From Chlamydoabsidia padenii (lineage: Eukaryota > Mucoromycota > Mucoromycetes > Mucorales > Cunninghamellaceae), in NCBI GenBank assembly GCA_025330725.1, contig JAIWND010000006.1, positions 434,001 through 498,000 on the forward strand: 64,000 bases of DNA, read 5' to 3'. The notes below the pieces were generated by a model, which was not told the origin of the DNA, searched no databases, and was given only the letters and a program-made list of their open reading frames with translations. Shown piece by piece: positions 10,531 through 23,546 of this stretch. Every line of letters begins with the position of its first letter. Position 1 is the stretch's first letter. The translations under genes were made by a program, and so were the position numbers.

Positions 10531-13500
10531 TCAAGACTTGATACAGGTGCCTGGTTCATTGTCATTCGAGATAACAGGAGTAGGTACGGAAACAGATGTA
10601 GGACGTGGAGCTCCAGAGCGGTTGTGAGCCATATGAGCTTGCACCAAGTGACCAGCAGCCAGGGCAGCACAACAAGAGAGTTCACCCGCCATCACAGCAG
10701 CACAGATGATCCGGGCAAGACGTTGAGCATTCTTACCAGGTTCAGTAGGATGAGGACCACGGACACCGAGCATAGTCAGCATGGCTTGTTGAGGAGGTAA
10801 TATAGTACCGCCACCAATAGTACCTACTTCAATACATGGCATGGTGCAAGAGATGTGCAAATCCTTGTTCCCATTCACAGCCTTCATCAGAGTAATACAA
10901 TTCGAGCTTTCGACGTTTTGTGCAGGATCTTGCCCTGTCGCTAGGTAAATCGCCGTCAATATGTTCGCCGCCTGACAGTTGAATCCACCCACCGAGCCTG
11001 CCATGGCTGATCCCACCAAGTTCTTGCTAATGTTGAGTCCCACCAAAATCTCCACGGTTGTCTTGAGCACTTTTTCCACAGTCGCACCTGGAATCACCGC
11101 TTCCGCCACCACCGATTTACCACGTCCTTCGATCCAATTGATCGCTGCAGGTTTCTTGTCAGTACAATAGTTGCCAGAGAGAGAGATGATTTGCATGTCA
11201 CCAAACGTATCCGACAGGACGCCCAGAGCCTTTTCACATCCTTTCGATATCATATTCATACCCATCGCATCACCCGTTGTGGTCGAGAATCGAATAAATA
11301 CGAGTTTGCCAGCCAGAGCAACCTTGAGTTTTCGAAGTCGAGCGAAACGGGAGGTCGAATTGAATGCTTCGGTCAAAATGAGGTTGCCTTCTTGTTCGAT
11401 CCATCGTTTACATTCAGCCGCACGTAACACAGAGGGGAATTCCACACAGGGTCCACGAGTCATACCATCCGCTATCACTACAGTAGAAGCACCTCCACCC
11501 GCATTAATAGCCTTACATCCACGAGCAGTAGATGCCACCAGACAGCCTTCGGTTGTTGCCATTGGAATATGCACACTAACACCATCAATGTTCACGGGAC
11601 CAGCAATACCAACAGGGATCGGTATATATCCAATCACGTTTTCACAGCAAGCACCCATCACCTTGTCATAATGATAATTGGACAAAGGAAGAGCACTTGA
11701 TTCCAAAGTTTTTGTCACCGAGGCACGAGAGATCAAAGCACGACGGATAACAACAGCACGCTCCAGATCGCCGAGCACCTTCTCCAGAGTATAGGAAGCC
11801 AGTTTACCAGATTGCACCAATGTGATCACTTCTTCGTCCGTCAAATCTTCAGGGGTAACCATTAAACCGATGCATTCATCCAGTGGTCGGACAATCTTGA
11901 AAGTATTGTGGTTGTGACGTTGTGTAACACGACGAGTGATTGTCTGGGAGCGGGTCCGAGTGACAGCAACAGTAGGTAGAGTGGCTGTGGATTCGACAAT
12001 TGGTGATGATGTTATTATTTGTTGAGAGTTGGTGGTTTTAGGTTGACGGACCATCTTGAATAAGTAAGTGTTGAGGAATAAAGATACAAAGAGACCAAGA
12101 GTAAGCCATTTGCTTATGACAGGATGTTGCACATAACCAGCAGCCACCGATAATAGCAGATCCAAAGGTTCGACGATAAAGGCAGGAATAAAAGTCGTGT
12201 GAAACAGTGCAATTTGAAATACCAAGGGAGGGAAGACTTCCACCAAGATCGGGCGAGACGCTCCAGGAGATAATCGATGTTGTTCTAAGAGTTGATCCAA
12301 AATACTAGCCACAGAGGGTTCATCAATGTTAACTTGAGGCGCTTGGAAGGTGGAGCAAACCTTGAATATATGCATCACCACAAAGCCCACAATCTATTGT
12401 GATGAAGAATTAAAAAGAGTGAGAATAGTTTTTTTTTTTGGGGGGGGGGATCCCGTTTCCACTTACCATCATCAATTTGGCTTGACCGATAAGAGGATCA
12501 TCGTATTTTTGAGGAGTGGTTGCGCTGACACCGGAAACATTATTATCACTAAACGCCTTGATAAACGTACGACAAATATAACTAGTAGCGTGAGATTCGG
12601 GTGATTCTTTCTTGGTTGTTGCAGTGCCATTGATTTCCCGGATACGAAGAAGCTACCCCCCCCCAAAAAAGTCAGTGTTACGTCTATACATAATTAAGAA
12701 TATTTACCTCCAAGTTCAATGCCAAAACAGCAGTATACCATGTAAACAAAAGTATAAAGTCATACGTCAAGAGTATAGCGCTAAGGAGACAGAATTCACG
12801 CAGACCCACCACACCAGATTTAGCACCAAGGACGAGCACAGTGATTTCCATAAAGTAATCGCGTGCGATGGGTAAAGCAACAGAGTCCACGGCCCGCATG
12901 ATCGTATTCTGGATTTCTTGTTTGGTTAATGACGTTTCCTTACTGTATTGGAATACCCGTTTGGTAAGCCTAAACGGCCTTTCGAAACCAATAGTCACCA
13001 CCAAAAACGGAATGGCTTCACTAAATAAAAACCCCAACAGTGAGTACAATGTGAATTCATTCTTATCATGAAGGGTATTATGTTGTACTTACGCCAAAAC
13101 ATCAGGAGAGACGTTAATACCAAGACATCGGACAGTCAACAAGGAGAGCATAAAGGCAAAGAATCCATTGATAACAACAGCAGATGCTATTGAACAAAAG
13201 TAAAGAGTTAATCTTATGTGTAATTAGATATGTATCCCATTATTACCTAAAAAGTATCGTGATCCAATAGCGCGCATATTGATGTAAAGAGATACAAAAG
13301 TCGCTATCATCATCAAGTAGCCCATCAATATAACATATATATCTACTTTATCCGCGGCCTAGTATATAAAAAAGAAAAGAGTGAGTATGATGATACAGAC
13401 CAGATCTGCCATGTTTTGTTTTGCTTTTAAAAAAAATAATACTTACCTTCAACAGTTGTTTGATGCGATAAATGATGTTTCGCGTTAAGATAAAGAGTGA

Positions 13501-14286
13501 AACACAGATGTTGCCTTGAATACCATTTGCAGAACTTGATAAAGACACCAAGTCACCAGGAGGTAAAGTCGCCACTTTATGGGTCCAAAGATCAGCCAAA
13601 TATTGATGTGCGTTAGAGGATGCGTCAAAAGCATAAAACAATACCAAAGAAGAAGCACCTGTTGATTTCAAATCACCTACAAGATAATTCGCCTGTTCTT
13701 GGTGTTTGGAGACAGTTTGTAAGATATGTTGATCATCCTTCAGTTGTTGTGGATTATGTTGCCAGAAATCAGTAACCGAAGGCGAGAAACACATGTTGTT
13801 GTTCACCATCTTGTAGCATAAGTCTTTGGAATATACAAATTGCTTGCCACCAAGAGCACCACCATCAGGGATATACATTTCATTTTCAATGACCTTTTGG
13901 AATTGTAACACAGACCGGAGAGTAGACTTGAGCAAGACATTACCATGTTGAGGATCAGTTACCACGATTTGTTTGAGCTGCACCATGATCGCATTGTTGT
14001 CCACCATAGAAGAGACATTGGTGTCTACAGGAAGGGGAGCAAACCGAGAAGAAGATGTCGTGGCGTAAACAGTTGTTGGATATAAACGAGTAACAGTGCC
14101 AGAAAAGAGATCAGAGGACCGCGCCAGGTTGAATAAGGTAAAGTAGCAAAAGGACCCCAGTATCAAAATAACGACAATCATTTCAATCGGACCACGAGAC
14201 GATAGTTTGGTAGCATGGTGGACGCCCTTTCCAAACAATGTAGAAGCTGAATTAAAAGCAGTTGTTCTTGATCGACTTGACAGCAT
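10531..14286 (-). CDS. hmgR: HMG-CoA reductase
   Basis: Rate-limiting NADPH-dependent reductase of the mevalonate pathway (HMG-CoA to mevalonate), an ER membrane protein of about 1,150 residues in some six exons. The N-terminal half has eight-helix character with a sterol-sensing domain (exons around 12684-13360, including [16 protein letters not shown]). The C-terminal catalytic domain (about 10540-11900) shows [16 protein letters not shown] with the catalytic Glu, [19 protein letters not shown] (NADPH binding), GTIGGGT, and the catalytic His in the [15 protein letters not shown] block. The stop is just after a GTCIKS tail. The linker between membrane and catalytic domains is Ser/Thr-rich. 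Sterol feedback through the sterol-sensing domain is expected from the family. Upstream of the start, near 14523, is only a degenerate motif copy. Confidence 0.95.
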
Positions 14287-14700
14287 AAGACCACGTTAAT
14301 TGATTATCAAGTGGGGGGGAGGTAATGTAAAAGGAAATATAAGGGAAGAAGAAGAGAAAAAAGAGGAGGAAGAAGAAGAAGAAAGTTGCTGTCTAAACAA
14401 CTATGAAAGAGAGTGGGGTAAAGTGAAAGAGGCAAGAAGAATGGAGGAGAGGGGTATAAATGAAAGAAAAAAAAGTTAGAGCGACAGTAAATTTTCTGGT
14501 ACAACAGCCGTGATTGTTCAAGCGGCGATTTAATTCCGTTGCACCGTTCTTGCATTGAGTCAATTAGTTTCAAAAAAAAAAAAAAGTAGCAAGAATCATT
14601 TTGCCTTGGGTTACATGGTTAAAGAATTTTATTAATCAATTAAAAAAGAGTACAGAATAAAGACTAAAGCTACAACGGTGTATAAGTTAAAAAGGGCTAG
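14287..14700. other. Intergenic region between two minus-strand genes
   Basis: HMG-CoA reductase leader and promoter; on the coding strand the leader is CT-rich. A degenerate motif (GCGGCGATTTAATTCCG) lies at about 14522-14538. The remainder to 14700 is the LSM14 3' UTR. Confidence 0.5.
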
Positions 14701-16431
14701 TTATAGTACAGGATGTTCATCATTATTATCACCACGTTGCCGGTTCTGTTGTCGTTTCCCATTGTTGTGTCTTGTACTATTGGTACGACCACCCCGCCGA
14801 CCTTGTTTTCGTCTTGGATGGATATATGCCCGTCCAAAGGTTTCAAGGTTCAACTGCTTTTCGTCCTTGTGCTTTGTTCGATGGTTCCTGAATCATAAAA
14901 AGATGAGTAAACAGCCCTCTTATTCTTACTTGTTCTTACCTGTTATTAACAATAGTGTCAGTCCTTTCCTTGGCATCACATGATATGTTGTCAAAGAAGC
15001 TTTTATCTTTATCATAAAAGATGTTCACCGAATCTACCTCCACTTGTTCGCTTTCCTTGTTGAATTTGGCGTTGGAGGAAGCAAAATCAAATTCTTGAAT
15101 CGCTGTTATCTTGCCTTTTCCCGGTTTCGATTTATGTTTGCTGCTGGAGGTTGTCTTTTTGGATCTCCTATTGACATGAGGATCGACATTGTGTCGGGTT
15201 TTCGTATCATTACTTGGGATTATACTGTCCTTGTCAGAAAGGTCTGTCTTGTCGGTAGGAGATTGCCCTATTCAAGAGAAGTCGTAGGGAGAATCCAAAA
15301 AAAAAAAAAAGGAGTTAGTAAGGAGATACATACACACATTAAATAGAGAGAGGAAGGGGATGGTATGCATAATGATTACCTTTCATATTGCCAATATCCA
15401 AGTCATCTACCAGCCTTGTTAATCCATTTACTTTGGTTCTATTTGATACAGCATCCAAAGGGTCCGAGATAGTTCTAGATGAAGGAATTGGACTATCCTT
15501 TGTATCAGGTTTAGATATCATCAAATGCTTCTTGCCATCAACAAATGGTAACAAAGGCGTTTGTGTCTTGTGCTGCATAAAAAACAACAACCAGTTAGTC
15601 AACACAAAATAAGGATCAATAAATGTATGTAAAATTTACTTCAGGTATCAAAGTTTCGGAAGAGACTCTTGAGCCAAGTATGATATCGTCAGGGACCTGA
15701 TGTTTTTGTGTCATCATGGTTAGAGTGGTGTTGATAGGTCGAGCAAAGTGAGTGTCAGGTGGCATATATGATGTAACCGTAGAGTAGTAGGTCACAGGTG
15801 CTCCATAAGGTGATATGACTGGTATTGGATAGTTGTTGGAATAGGCTGAAAATGCTGGTGGTACTGGTGATACTGATGATACTGGAGATGCATACCTAGT
15901 CTACAATAGAAGAAGTCCAAATGTTAGTTGTCATTTTAAAACGAGCTTGTGTGAGTATTATTACTTACAATATCATCACTAGTCATAGTTATAGGAGGAG
16001 CTTCGAAGACTTGAAGGTCCTTCACGTCGGTGCCACGGAATACAATGCATTCAAAGATGACGGAAGAAGGAGGTATTTCATCCTGAGCACCACCACCCCG
16101 ACGACCTTCTGTACCAAAGGATTGGACTAGGACAAGAGATATAAAAATAATTAAATAAAAAAAAAAGCAAGTTAAGTGGTAAAGATTTAAGGAGTAAAAA
16201 GGGTACTTTTACCTTGGCCAAGGACGAGGGAAGAGGATGGAGTATCCACGTTTTGAAGAATACCTACATAGCGAATGTCACTTTTTGATATAAGCTTTTT
16301 TTTTTTTTTTTTTTTTTTTTCAAAAAAAGATATAACGTGGTTAGGGTTAGTATACAAGTTTTCATAAACAAGTGTCCAAGACCAATTTACATAATTACAG
16401 ATAACTTTGACCCAATATAAGAGTCACCCAT
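14701..16431 (-). CDS. SCD6: LSM14/Scd6-type mRNP repressor
   Basis: Seven exons (16431-16399, 16294-16213, 16126-15969, 15900-15640, 15572-15380, 15267-14940, 14887-14701) join to 413 residues. The N-terminal LSm14 domain reads MGDSYIGSKLS, then LISKSDIRYVGIL, FGTEGR and the strongly diagnostic FRGTDVKDLQV. A Pro/Ser/Tyr-rich linker follows. The C-terminal half has the FDF box (QEFDFASSNAKFNKE), the FFD box (YDKDKSFFDNIS) and the TFG box (LNLETFGRAY), ending in an RGG-like Arg/Gly/Asn-rich tail. This order is the family hallmark. Such proteins repress translation and promote decapping in P-bodies with Dhh1 and Dcp2/Edc3. Exon 1 encodes only 11 residues. The exon 2 acceptor is preceded by a run of about 26 A on the coding strand instead of pyrimidines. 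Confidence 0.93.
16295..16320. repeat. T homopolymer next to LSM14 exon 2 acceptor
   Basis: About 26 T on the plus strand; on the coding strand it is A(n)G immediately before exon 2, which is unusual for a 3' splice site. Confidence 0.75.
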
Positions 16432-17214
16432 TAAGAAGTAGAATATCTATACAGTAAAATATAATTTACAAATGGAGAGGTGCCAGGTAGTAAAAGACAA
16501 GTATGTTGATAAAGAGAGATGGGGAGATAATGATATGAAGAAGGGGTACACGAGATAAAAAAGAAAGAGGAAGAAGGAAGGAAAGAGGGGGGGAGAAGGG
16601 CATATTCCAATTTTTCAAACTCCTTTTCAAAGTGTCTAAAAAAAATTAAAAAAAAAAGAGCCAATGAAAATCATGCTTGATTTTGAGCCGCCGTGAATAG
16701 GTACATAAAAAAGTGAATGATGGTATGATGTGGTATGGTGAGGGATATATGTATAACATGGATCACATTAAAGAATGCTTGCAAACTGTCTTTTCATTGT
16801 TTTAATGTGACCGGTTAAAGAGATATGGATATGATATGTGTATTTGCGTGGAAGGGGAAGGGAATGATGATTTGTGTTTTAACCTTTTTTCTTTTCTTTT
16901 TAGGCCCTAAAGTTAAGGAGAAAGAAAGGGGTGTGTGCAAATGAGCAAATGATTCCATCACATCAACTTGCAAAACTTCACAGAGCCTGTGCCGATCCCT
17001 CACCCCTATTTTTTTTTTTTTTTTTTTCTTATGAATTCCTCTCCGCCGCTTTACATTTTCTCCTTTCTCTTTCACTTTTTAATTTTTATTTTTATATCTC
17101 TTAACCCATTCATCCACTCATTCTCTACCCTTCCTTTACTTTACTTATTTAAACTTTATACACTCTTTTCTTCTTCTTCTTCTTCTTCTTTTAATTATCT
17201 ATACTTCCTCTGTA
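16432..17214. other. Divergent promoter region (LSM14 / PUF protein)
   Basis: About 780 bp without a convincing gene. It contains a T run at 17010-17027, long pyrimidine tracts and a TTC repeat (about 17167-17192) in the PUF leader. No clear copy of the recurring motif is seen. Confidence 0.5.
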
Positions 17215-19955
17215 ATGATGGAAAGGGAAAAACTGTTTGAGGTAGAACCTTATGGTTTTATTGCAAAGAACAATAATACTACGACTGGCAACAGCAACAA
17301 CAACAGCAGCAACACTAATATCAACACCAATAACCTTAATGATGTACTTCATCGAGAACATCCTTTACTCTCCTCTTCAGACAGTTTACCAACCACAAGT
17401 CAAGCCTCTTTCTCTGTACCTGGATCGCGTAGGAATTCTATCGATGGTGAGGATGCGGCCATTGTTGAAGCCTTCAACTCAAAACTCAAACTCCATCAAC
17501 AAGACTCACTCGGTTTTTTGGGAACTCCACACCGGTCCATGAGTATTGACGAAGCAGCAATGAAACATAAACTAGCGGTCGGCTCAACAGCGGCTGAAGC
17601 GGCGGATCCTCACGGCACACAACGTCTCTTGTTGGACAATGACGCAGGTAAAATAATTGTACAATGCCTTGATCCGGTAATTCAATGCTAACCTCTCCCT
17701 CTGCTTTTGATATAGAGACTCCGAGGGTGACACAAGGCTATCCTTATTTGCAGCGATATAACGGATCTACTGACACATTATGCTCTCTGGTGAATGATCA
17801 ATCTTCTTATAATGGTTTGGTAAGTGGAGCAAACCATATATTATATAATCCAACTTGTTTACTAACATGACTGACTATATTTTATAGTTTTCTTCTGGCT
17901 CTAATGATCTGGATATGGTGTCCTCTCTTCGAAAAAACTCGACTCGACAAAACAAAAGTGTGGAATCTCTACGAAGCAAATCTTGGGCACAATGTTTGGA
18001 TAACACTTCATCTCCTTTGAGCAATGGATCAAGGGATGCGGTATTAAGTCAAGCAGCACTTTTTGGACAGCAACAGCAACAACAACAGCAACAACAACGT
18101 CGGTTCTCTTACGGTTGGCCTCCTTCTACTATTAACAACACCAATATACCGTCTTCGAATTCTATTATGGATGGTCCTACCTCTTATGATTGCTTCACCA
18201 ATGACAAGAATCGCCTGACTACTTCTCATTCTTACTCGGACTTGCATGCTGCTGCTCGGTCATACACTACTGCCTCTCAACATCCTCACCACGTCAACTC
18301 GCATCATTCTCATCATTATCAACAGAACTACTCTCAACATCGGCCATCTCATTATGACATCACTGAGGCGAAAGACTCTATTCCTTGCCCTCAGTATGTC
18401 CAGTATGGTATGTGTCCTCTTGATGATCAATGTCCATACTCTCACAGTCCTACTTCTGCTTCCACCAACATGACATTCAACAACTTTGTTCCACCATCAC
18501 CACATCCTTTATCCAACTATCAGCAATACCAACAACCACAACCTCATCCAACTGCCAATCACAATGCTACTCACCCTCTTTTGGGCTTTGCTTCCAACAA
18601 CTTGGCTTATGATCCAAACTCGTCCTTCTTCCCAACAAGCAAGCTCATGCCACGTTATGTGTCAACACCAACATCAACTACTTTAGCAACTGGAGATATC
18701 ACAATGACTGGTGCCTTGGATAACAGCTATGGAAATGGAATGTTTTTGGACAATAAGAACACTGGCGATATGATGTCCGACTTGTCACAACGCCAACAAC
18801 GTCGATCCATCGCTGATCCAGAAGCAAATCGATTCTTGGGGGCCAAATTAGAAGACTTTTATGGGAAATTGTATGATCTGTGTAAAGATCACAATGGGTG
18901 TCGGTTTTTACAAAAAAAGCTAGAGGATCCTAATGGCCAACACTTGCAAACAATTTTTGATGAAATCCACCCTCACTTTGTGGAATTGATGACAGGTAAG
19001 AGTAACTTAAAGGGGATAGGGAGAATGACTGGGTAACTGACTGATTTATCCGTTCGGTAGATCCCTTTGGAAATTACCTTTGCCAGAAATTGGTGGAACG
19101 CTGTAATGATGCACAAAGGTCGGCGATTGTGGACATCATCTCACCTGATCTATTGCAAATTTGCCTAAGTATGCATGGAACCAGGGCGATACAGAAATTG
19201 ATCGAATACCTCTCCTCCGGCCATCAAATCAAAACTGTGACAGCTGCTTTACGCCCAAAGGTGGTGGCTCTTATCAAGGATCTTAACGGCAATCATGTTA
19301 TCCAGAAATGTCTTCATCGCCTCTCCGCCGAACACAATCAATTTATCTACGACATTGTTAGTGAACATTGCATCGAAGTGGCTACTCATCGTCATGGTTG
19401 TTGTGTCCTTCAAAGATGTATTGATCACGCTGTGGATGCACAAAAGGTAAGTGCCATGAATGCCATTCAAGAATCTGGACTCTTACTCGTCCTCTTTTAT
19501 TCTAGACACAACTGGTCCAGGTGGTGACATGTAATGTCTTGCCTTTGGTTCAAGATCCCTTTGGAAACTATGTGGTCCAGTATGTCTTGGATCTTGGTGA
19601 AGTACAGTACTCGGATGCTCTGGTGCGTTGTTTAATTGAACGTGTGTGCGACTTGTCCGTACAAAAGTTTAGCTCCAACGTGATTGAAAAGGTAAAAGAT
19701 AGAAAAAAACATGATACATACATCTTTTTAACATTCCTGTTATGTGTAGTGCATCCGTGTATCAGAACCTGAAATCCGCCGAGCCTTGATTGCCGAACTC
19801 ATCACCCAATCAAACATGGAAAAGCTATTATGCGACTCATTTGCCAACTATGTAATTCAAACATGTCTGGATTATGCTGATCAAGATCAAAAAGTGCAGG
19901 TAAATTAAAAATTAAACTAAAAAAGGTAATGCCTGGATTTGAAAATACTGATTCC

Positions 19956-19987
<32 letters not shown>

Positions 19988-20344
19988 GGGTAGTTGGTTG
20001 ATCGTATCCGACCTCACTTGGCATCTATCCGTAGCACCCCTTATGGAAAACGGATTCACAGTAAAATACAACGAGAACAACAACAGGGACGATATGGAAA
20101 CCGGCAACAATTACATTATCAAAGCATGCCTTCTTTACGGGCGGTGGCAGCAGCTTCGGCGAATCCACCCACTACTACTCCAACCACATCAATCAATGGT
20201 AGTACTGGTACTGCTTCGACTGGGAATCTATACTCTAATGTGTCTTATCAAGATGACTCTTCTATGGCGGCAATGGCAGGTCTTCCATTGAACTACAATA
20301 TGGGCATCCTTGGCAACTCTCATGCACTTTACCCTTTCCCTTGA
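17215..20344 (+). CDS. PUF (Pumilio) RNA-binding protein with a CCCH finger
   Basis: Seven exons (17215-17647, 17716-17819, 17888-18995, 19061-19446, 19506-19691, 19750-19899, 19994-20344) give 905 residues. A long disordered N-terminus with Asn, Gln (run near 18070-18098) and Ser/His repeats contains one CCCH zinc finger (C-x8-C-x5-C-x3-H, in PCPQYVQYGMCPLDDQCPYSH, near 18388-18444). The Pumilio homology domain follows, with repeats carrying base-contact tripeptide helices such as NGCRFLQKKLED, FGNYLCQKLVE, HGTRAIQKLIE, NGNHVIQKCLH, HGCCVLQRCID, FGNYVVQYVLD, SSNVIEKCI and FANYVIQTCLD. This gives eight repeats. The protein should bind UGUA-type 3' UTR elements and repress or localise mRNAs. 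The CCCH finger is an uncommon addition for PUF proteins. Two adjacent ATGs (17215, 17218) could both start. Confidence 0.92.
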
Positions 20345-20893
20345 TATATTAGTACTTTATTTTATTACAGCCTATTTATTGTACCCTTGTTACCCCCCTC
20401 TTTGAATTGTATCATTCTATTCACTATATGATCTTTCTCCCTTATCCCCCTCTCTCTCCCACATTCTTCTTCTTTTTTATAACTAGTGTTGTTTTTACTT
20501 TTTACCTCTTTTGTTGTAAACATTCCATTTGAACTAATATTGATCCCTCTTCTTTGCCAATAAATAAAACTGTGTGTGATTCATGTATGATACACCGTTT
20601 AACCAAATCCAGGCTTGTTTATCTTCTTTGAAATACGTAATGCCATGCGGGTAATAGCACCTTGATTCATTTGGTTCTACCCACATGCATGTTATGCCAA
20701 CACTGTAAAAAAAAGGGGGGGAGTAGTCGACATGTCTCCTTGTGTTCATGCTTGTTGAAAAAGTCGGGATTTGAACATTTTCTAAAATCCCGACTTCTCA
20801 GCCACTGACTCCCCCCGCTTAGTATTTGTATTTTTTTTCAATTCCCTCCTCTTGTATCTTTACTTTCTACATTCCATCCTATTACTTCATACC
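20345..20893. other. Intergenic region upstream of uL13m
   Basis: Contains the PUF 3' UTR with AATAAATAAAA near 20560 and the 36-bp palindrome at 20761-20796. No gene is supported. Confidence 0.5.
20761..20796. promoter_or_regulatory. Perfect inverted repeat built from the recurring motif
   Basis: Arms AAGTCGGGATTT and AAATCCCGACTT match over 12 bp around a 12-nt spacer (GAACATTTTCTA). It is 98 bp upstream of the uL13m start codon. Both arms carry the CGGGATTT core; the left arm continues to TTTGAA, so its exact core is 20765-20775. Confidence 0.6.
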
Positions 20894-21632
20894 ATGTCTC
20901 AAGCTGTTGGAAACGTAAAGAACATCAAATAGGAACTATAATTGAATAAATGTGGATACTAACCTTGTTTATGTTTTTTTTTATATATATGGATCTCCCA
21001 CCAACTATTTTATAAACCGACCCTGGACAATCTCAACAACCTCGAAAACGACAGACCGCCCTTGCTTATGCTCGTGTATGGCATGTTGTTGATGCTCGTC
21101 AACGTGTCCTTGGTCGCCTCGCTACCAACGTTGCCACCACTTTAATGGGAAAACACAAGCCTATTTACGATCCTGCCTGTAAGTCTTTCTATATCCCAAT
21201 AATGTCCTTGACTCGAATCCCTCTTTTTATTTTTAATCAACTTGTAGCGGATTGTGGTGATTATGTGGTCGTTGTGAATGCCAAAGAAGTCATGGTCACA
21301 GGTAAAAAAGCCGAGCAAAAACTGTATCGTCACCATACAGGACACCCTGGCGGTTTAAAAGAAATCAACTTTGCCAACTTGATGGAAAAGGATGCCACCG
21401 AGGTAAGAAAAAAAAAAAAGGGAGGGGGAGGTTATCAAACAAAACAACATACTGACTGGTACCTTTTTCTTCTTTTTGATAGTCTATTCGTAAAGCTGTG
21501 TCTGGCATGTTACCAAAAAACCGACTTCGCGACGTCCGATTGAACCGATTGATGATCTTTGAAGGTGCCGAACATCCTTATGAAGCCAATATTATCAAAC
21601 AACATGGTATCGAAAAACAACAACAACAATAA
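20894..21632 (+). CDS. MRPL23: Mitochondrial large-subunit ribosomal protein uL13m
   Basis: Four exons (20894-20914, 21055-21178, 21248-21402, 21483-21632) give 149 residues. Exon 1 encodes only MSQAVGN, closely matching the start of yeast Mrpl23. The intron that follows is long for this locus because the first AG after the TACTAAC branch site is about 95 nt away. The body has bacterial-type uL13 features: [59 protein letters not shown] and the C-terminal EHPYEANI block. The bacterial-type sequence shows it is the mitochondrial and not the cytosolic protein. The C-terminus ends in a short Gln run. Confidence 0.92.
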
Positions 21633-22056
21633 ATTTGTTTATTTCCCCTTAGTATATAGAAATAGTATCCACAACACCTGTTTTATAACACACGCATGCC
21701 CTGTCCCCCATACACACATTTATTAGTCACATAACCAACATTTACCTTGTAAACCTATTTTGCCATCACCACCTATATACATTTTACTACTATTAGATCC
21801 ATCCAATAAAAATCATATATGCAACATCCACTTTATAGATATATATACACACAAAAGGAAGAGACATAATCCAAATATTATATTTTACTTTATTGAGCGA
21901 TGTAAGATAACCTTTGCTACATGCAATAAGAGGAGAAGAGGGGATATGATGGTGGGGGGAAGACTATTTTGTGTTTCTAATGATAAATAATGATAAGGTA
22001 AAAAGACAAAGTATGAGCAAGGGGATACTAAACTAAAAAGGAAGGACCTTTTTGAT
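21633..22056. other. Convergent 3' intergenic region
   Basis: 3' UTRs of uL13m (AATAAA-like near 21806) and Cyc8. No gene seen. Confidence 0.5.
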
Positions 22057-23512
22057 TCATAGCTGGGTGGTTGCAGTCGTGTTTGTTGATGGTAGGGATT
22101 CGGGTTGATTGCTGTTATCATTACCACCTTCTTGGATCCCAGATGTCAATTCGCCTTCTTCCTTTTCATCCTCTTTCACATCTTGTTGTGGTGTACCATC
22201 CTTCATTTCAACATCGTCATTCGTTGCTTGATCCGCTTCGTCCCGTACTTCACCTTCTTCTTCTTCATCATCGTCGTCTTTCCTTTGGTTGGTGTTTGTT
22301 GAATGTTCTTCCGTAGGTGATATTGAGGGAGGTGCTGGTGTGGATGTTTCCCTGTCGCCTGTTGAGTGTGTTTCCCTTGAAGATGAGGCAGGTGATTGTT
22401 CGTGGGCTGTAGGATTCAATGGAGGTGAGTTTGATTTGGATGAGGATGTTATGTTTGCCGGTAATGAAGTAGACTGTGTGGTTGATGACGATGGTGTTGA
22501 TGTTGAAGGTGGTGTCGATGATGATTGGCGTACAGTAGAGGAAACAGGTGGTTGTGGTGAAGATACTGAAGGTGACAAGGTGGATTTGTCTTCCATCTGT
22601 GTTGTTGCTGTTGTTATTGTTGCCGGTTGGTGAGAGATATCCTTTGATCGAGGTGATGACAAGGAGGTGTTTGTGGTGATAGCCGCTGGATGATGTTCGG
22701 TACCTTTATTTTCGTCAGGGTTGGATCGGATTCGCTTTGTTTCCTCCATATCTTTTGTTTCATCAGGATAAACACGCTTGTCACCTCGAGATTGACCAAT
22801 ACTAAGCAGCATATCAGCAGCACTGGCATCGTAATCATCATCAGTTGTAGCCCGAGTACCAGATAAACGAGATGTCGATGTTGATTCTTGGTTATTATCA
22901 TGGTAATGTTGTTGCTGGTGTTGGTGATGATCATGTCGTTCAGGTTCACGTCTTGGGATCTGGTGATGAGCTTCATGGTTATAATGTTGTCTTGTATCCC
23001 TCATCAATGATTGTTGTTGTTGTGTGGTTGGTGGACCTTCTTGATGTGGAGATCGAAGTGGAGGTCGTTCGTATTCTTGCTTGATTTCACTGTGATGTTG
23101 TCGAGGTGGAGGCATATCAGGTGTATCTTCATTTGAAGAAGGACCCCGATGATACGAAGATTCAGACGGATGATTAGGTCGAGAATAAGTTGTTGGAGAT
23201 GGTGAATGAGGCAAAGGATCCTGACGAGTAGGTGGATAATGACCTTCCGCACCAATGGGTCTACCAGATGCATGACTTTGACGAGTTGAGTGATCATATT
23301 CAGGATGATGAGGTGACATTTCATACGCTTGAGGATGTTGATGATGTTGTTGATGTTCAGCATGATTGTTGGCAGGAGATCGGTGACGGTGTTGTTGCTG
23401 TTGTTGCTGTTGTTGCTGTTGCTGTTGTTGTTGCTGTTGTTGTTGTTGTTGTTGCTGTTGTTGTTGTTGTTGTTGTTGTTGCTGTTGTTGTTGTTGTTGC
23501 TGTTGCTGCTGC

Positions 23513-23546
<34 letters not shown>

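Noticed and set aside
11171..11671. Plus-strand frame of 166 codons in HMG-CoA reductase
   Set aside because: Antisense to the catalytic domain, with no recognisable domain.
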